A stretch of DNA of 64,000 nt from Franconibacter helveticus LMG 23732 (GTDB lineage: Bacteria; Pseudomonadota; Gammaproteobacteria; Enterobacterales; Enterobacteriaceae), in assembly GCF_000463115.2 (NCBI RefSeq), contig NZ_AWFX01000038.1, positions 137,971 through 201,970 of the forward strand. Reading direction: 5' to 3'. Below are positions 61,323 through 64,000 of this stretch, in pieces (the first letter of the stretch is position 1; each line of letters opens with the position of its first letter). The translations under genes and the position numbers were made by a program. Under the pieces are notes generated by a model. The model saw only the letters and a list, made by a program, of their open reading frames with translations, was not told the origin of the DNA and did not search any database.

Positions 61323-62774
61323 TTAACGCCGCCAGCGCCTGAGCAGGCGGCTGCGCAGCCCGGTATCAAAGCGCCAGATATGATCAAAGATGCGCATAAT
61401 GCCGGGTTTGCCGTGGGCTGACATCGCCACGGCATGAAAGCGATGTTCGTTAATCCTCTGTAGCGCTTTTACTTTAGTCACCACGTCATCCGGCAAGCGC
61501 TGAGCAATAAAGTCTGAGATAACGACCGCGTCAGCATCATGCCATTCACCGCCGTGCATTTTCTCGATAATGGCGCGAAAGCAGCTCGCGAGATCGGTGC
61601 CGCCGCGAAAACGCTGGCTTAAAAAGCGGATCGCCTGTTCGATGCCGTCTCGCCCCGCCAGCTCATAACGCACCACTTCGCTGGAAAAAAGCATGATAAA
61701 GCAGCGCCGGTTGTCCGCGAGGGCAATGCGCATCAGCGCCAGGCAAAATGCTTTCGCGCACTGCTCATTAAAACCGCCCATTGAGCCGGAAGTGTCGACA
61801 CAGACAATAAACGGACCGCGCGGCTGTTCTTCAACATCTTTGTGCGTAACGGGCCGTTGCATGACTTTCTCCCGCCAGGCATCTCCCTGTAGCCGGTAAG
61901 TAAGCAGTTGCTTCTCTGCCAGCCTGCGATAGAAATCGAACTCAAGCTCCGTCAACCCGAGCGTCGCCAGCTCCGGCGGCAACAAGCGAAGAATATCATC
62001 GCTGTGCTGTAAGCCATCCACCTGCTCCGGAACCGTTGCCGGTTCACGAACCAGCGTGCGAAATGTTTCCAGCGGCGCATCGTTCTTCGGCACCGATTTC
62101 GCTTCACGCGAACGGCCCAGCTGTTCTGCCAGCCGCAATAACTCCGGCTGCTGCGCGAGAAACTCGCCATAATTAACGATAAGCTGATAATCGCCGCGCT
62201 TGAGCTTACCGGCGCTCATATCCCATAGCCTGCCGGCGGAAGCGTCATTTTCGGCCAATACCGGCGCAAGCTGCCCGCTCAGGGTCAGACGCTCCTGCAT
62301 CTCGGTCAGCAACTGCTCCCGTTCATTCTCAAGCAACTGTTGGTTAAGCGTAGTGACCTGCACAACCAGGCTCAGGCGCCAGCGCTGAAGAAAAAGCGTG
62401 TGCAGCGCGGGCGTAAAAATCGTGTTCTCCGCCACCAGCTGCGCCGCTTGCGCGGCGAAAGGCGAATTTACCGCCTTAAGCTGGCGAAGGGTTTCCGGAA
62501 GCTTAACGATAAATTGCGTCGTGGAGAGCAACTGGCTTTGCTGATAGCAGACAACTTCCTGCTCCAGCTCGGGCGGTACGCGCGCTTCCCGCAGGCGCGC
62601 TTTAAGCGTTTCGCGCCAGCGCGGAATGTCCTGAGTCATCGCCTGCTTAAGGCGCGGAAACTTTTCAAAAAAGAGCGCCAGTTGCGGCGAAGCCAGCAGG
62701 GTGAGGATCAACTCCTCTATCATCTCCCCTTCGCTCACCGCCAGCATGACGTTGAGCGTGTCGAGAGTCAGCAT
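61323..62774 (-). CDS. viaA: VWA-domain protein ViaA
   Basis: 483 residues. The C-terminal von Willebrand A domain carries the MIDAS motif DTSGSMGG, and the N-terminal half is helical. Partner of the MoxR ATPase RavA, with which it sensitises E. coli to aminoglycosides and interacts with respiratory enzymes. Its start overlaps the ravA stop by seven bases. Confidence 0.96.
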   Translation of the reverse strand: MLTLDTLNVMLAVSEGEMIEELILTLLASPQLALFFEKFPRLKQAMTQDIPRWRETLKARLREARVPPELEQEVVCYQQSQLLSTTQFIVKLPETLRQLKAVNSPFAAQAAQLVAENTIFTPALHTLFLQRWRLSLVVQVTTLNQQLLENEREQLLTEMQERLTLSGQLAPVLAENDASAGRLWDMSAGKLKRGDYQLIVNYGEFLAQQPELLRLAEQLGRSREAKSVPKNDAPLETFRTLVREPATVPEQVDGLQHSDDILRLLPPELATLGLTELEFDFYRRLAEKQLLTYRLQGDAWREKVMQRPVTHKDVEEQPRGPFIVCVDTSGSMGGFNEQCAKAFCLALMRIALADNRRCFIMLFSSEVVRYELAGRDGIEQAIRFLSQRFRGGTDLASCFRAIIEKMHGGEWHDADAVVISDFIAQRLPDDVVTKVKALQRINEHRFHAVAMSAHGKPGIMRIFDHIWRFDTGLRSRLLRRWRR

Positions 62775-64000
62775 TGTCGCGCCTGTTTAATTTGCGCGCC
62801 CACATCCTGTAGGCTTGCTTCAATTCGTCCGAGCCAGTCGCTGTGAATAAAAAGGCACTTTTGCTGCTCGCTAAAGCGGGTATGTTGCTGATGCCATTCA
62901 TTATCGAGCGCGTCGAGCTGCTGCTTAACCTCTTCCGGCACGCCTTGCTCCTGCGCGCCCGGCAGCGCCAGCGCCGTTCCCTGAAGGCTGATATCGCGGA
63001 TAATGACATGCTGACGGTTATCCACTTCCAGGTTAAGCGGTTGGGCAAAGCCAATGCCGTTGAGCTTACCGCGGATCTCGCCGCCTTTTTGCAGCCAGGC
63101 GTCCAGCGCTTCGCGCGCCAGGGTAATATGAATCACGTCCATATCGTGCAGCCTGAGCGGTTTTTGCAGCAGCAGCGTCAGGGTATCGCCCTGCAAATCA
63201 TCCGGGAGCTGGTAATGCGGACGACGGCTGAACATGCTGCCCGCTTTGACGACCGTCAGCGCCTGTTGGTCGCTCTGCTGCTGCTGAAGCTGAAGCCGAC
63301 GTTGCTCTATGGCGCCGAGCTTCGTCAGCATCGCGTGCTGCTGCCAGGCGTGACCGGTCATCAGCGCTTCAATCTGTTGCTGCATTAGCGTCATGGCGTT
63401 GACGTCGTGCCACAGGCAATCTTTCAGCAGGATAAGATCCACTGGCGCCACTGCCTCGCGGCCGCTAAAAAAGGCGCTGGCCTGTAAGAGGCGTATCGCT
63501 TTTTTCCAGCGGCGATCGGAAACATAAGGCGCCTGCGGCAGCTCATCGAGTTGCTGGCGCAAAATAAAGATGAGTTCAAAGACGTTATCCGGCAGCGCGA
63601 CCTGGCCTATTTCTTGCTGCCAGCGCGCATACTCTTCGTCAGTGACCTGCAACCCCTTCGGCACCGGGTTTTCATTCTCATCCTGCTGGCTAACCAGCAT
63701 GGCGCGGAAGTTATTTTTCTCCTGCACTTTATCGAGCCACAGACGGATAAGCATGCGGTCATAAAGCGCCTCCAGGCTGCTGTCGGCTTCCGGCAGTTCG
63801 TTAGAGGCGGTGACCAGCAGCCGCATGGGGATTTTCTCTTCCTGCGCGCCGTTGCGAAAACGGCGTTCGTTAATCGCGGTCAGCAGCGTATTAAGAATGG
63901 CCGGGCCTGCTTTCCAGATCTCATCAAGAAAAACGATTTCCGCTTCCGGGAGGTAGCCTTGCGTCAGGCGCTCATAGCGCCCTTCATCTTTCAGCGCCTG
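62768..64000 (-). CDS. ravA: MoxR-family AAA+ ATPase RavA (5' end outside window)
   Basis: 411 codons are visible; the N-terminal part, including Walker A, lies beyond the right edge. E. coli RavA has 498 residues, so about 87 are missing. Walker B is [16 protein letters not shown], and sensor 1 is [11 protein letters not shown]. The C-terminal discoidal LARA region binds LdcI in E. coli. Coupled to viaA by overlap. Confidence 0.96.
   Translation of the reverse strand, partial: QALKDEGRYERLTQGYLPEAEIVFLDEIWKAGPAILNTLLTAINERRFRNGAQEEKIPMRLLVTASNELPEADSSLEALYDRMLIRLWLDKVQEKNNFRAMLVSQQDENENPVPKGLQVTDEEYARWQQEIGQVALPDNVFELIFILRQQLDELPQAPYVSDRRWKKAIRLLQASAFFSGREAVAPVDLILLKDCLWHDVNAMTLMQQQIEALMTGHAWQQHAMLTKLGAIEQRRLQLQQQQSDQQALTVVKAGSMFSRRPHYQLPDDLQGDTLTLLLQKPLRLHDMDVIHITLAREALDAWLQKGGEIRGKLNGIGFAQPLNLEVDNRQHVIIRDISLQGTALALPGAQEQGVPEEVKQQLDALDNEWHQQHTRFSEQQKCLFIHSDWLGRIEASLQDVGAQIKQARQC

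Overview
The window is a stretch of enterobacterial chromosome that spans the replication origin. The gene order dnaA-dnaN-recF-gyrB, rpmH-rnpA-yidD-yidC-mnmE, pst-phoU, glmU-glmS, the complete atp operon, rsmG-mnmG, oriC, mioC-asnC-asnA and viaA-ravA is the one known from Escherichia coli. Most proteins match the E. coli family lengths to within a residue or two. Several islands differ from the E. coli layout, so the source is probably a related genus such as Cronobacter, Enterobacter or a neighbour. The window has no rRNA or other marker that would settle the genus.

Region 1 (1-6300) holds a partial MFS transporter and the D-galactonate operon dgoRKADT on the minus strand. Four genes are translationally coupled. 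dgoT is set apart by two tandem ERIC elements and a leader hairpin. Two DgoR-type palindromes lie 21 bp apart upstream of dgoR. Region 2 (6400-6890) is a chromosomal hok/sok type I toxin locus of the plasmid R1 kind with a rearranged mok frame. Region 3 (6900-18400) is yidA and the dnaA/gyrB and rpmH/mnmE blocks, which diverge from a GATC-rich dnaA-rpmH intergenic region.

Region 4 (18400-25600) sits where E. coli has tna-mdtL-yidZ. It carries a LysE/RhtB exporter, a tiny CxxC protein, a five-gene operon made of an AtsK/TauD-type dioxygenase plus a CUT1 (sugar-type) ABC transporter, and a divergent protein with two HxT motifs. Region 5 (25900-31400) returns to the E. coli order yieE-chrR-adeP-yieH-cbrC-yieL, but YieE has lost key phosphopantetheinyl transferase residues. 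Region 6 (31600-39100) replaces the E. coli bgl operon. It holds a mannose-family PTS with two SIS-domain deglycases behind a perfect sigma-54 promoter, and a LevR-type activator gene, closely resembling the Salmonella gfr (fructoselysine/glucoselysine) system.

Region 7 (39200-64000) is phoU-pstBACS with tandem Pho boxes, an unassigned membrane protein, glmSU, atpIBEFHAGDC, rsmG-mnmG, oriC (three AT-rich 13-mers at 15-bp spacing, DnaA boxes, an IHF-like site), mioC, asnC, asnA, viaA and a truncated ravA. The core genes serve replication initiation, translation, membrane insertion, energy and cell-wall precursor supply. The islands add scavenging functions for galactonate, Amadori compounds and possibly organosulfur compounds. 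The strongest candidates for something undescribed are the dioxygenase/CUT1 ABC module and the altered hok/mok arrangement.
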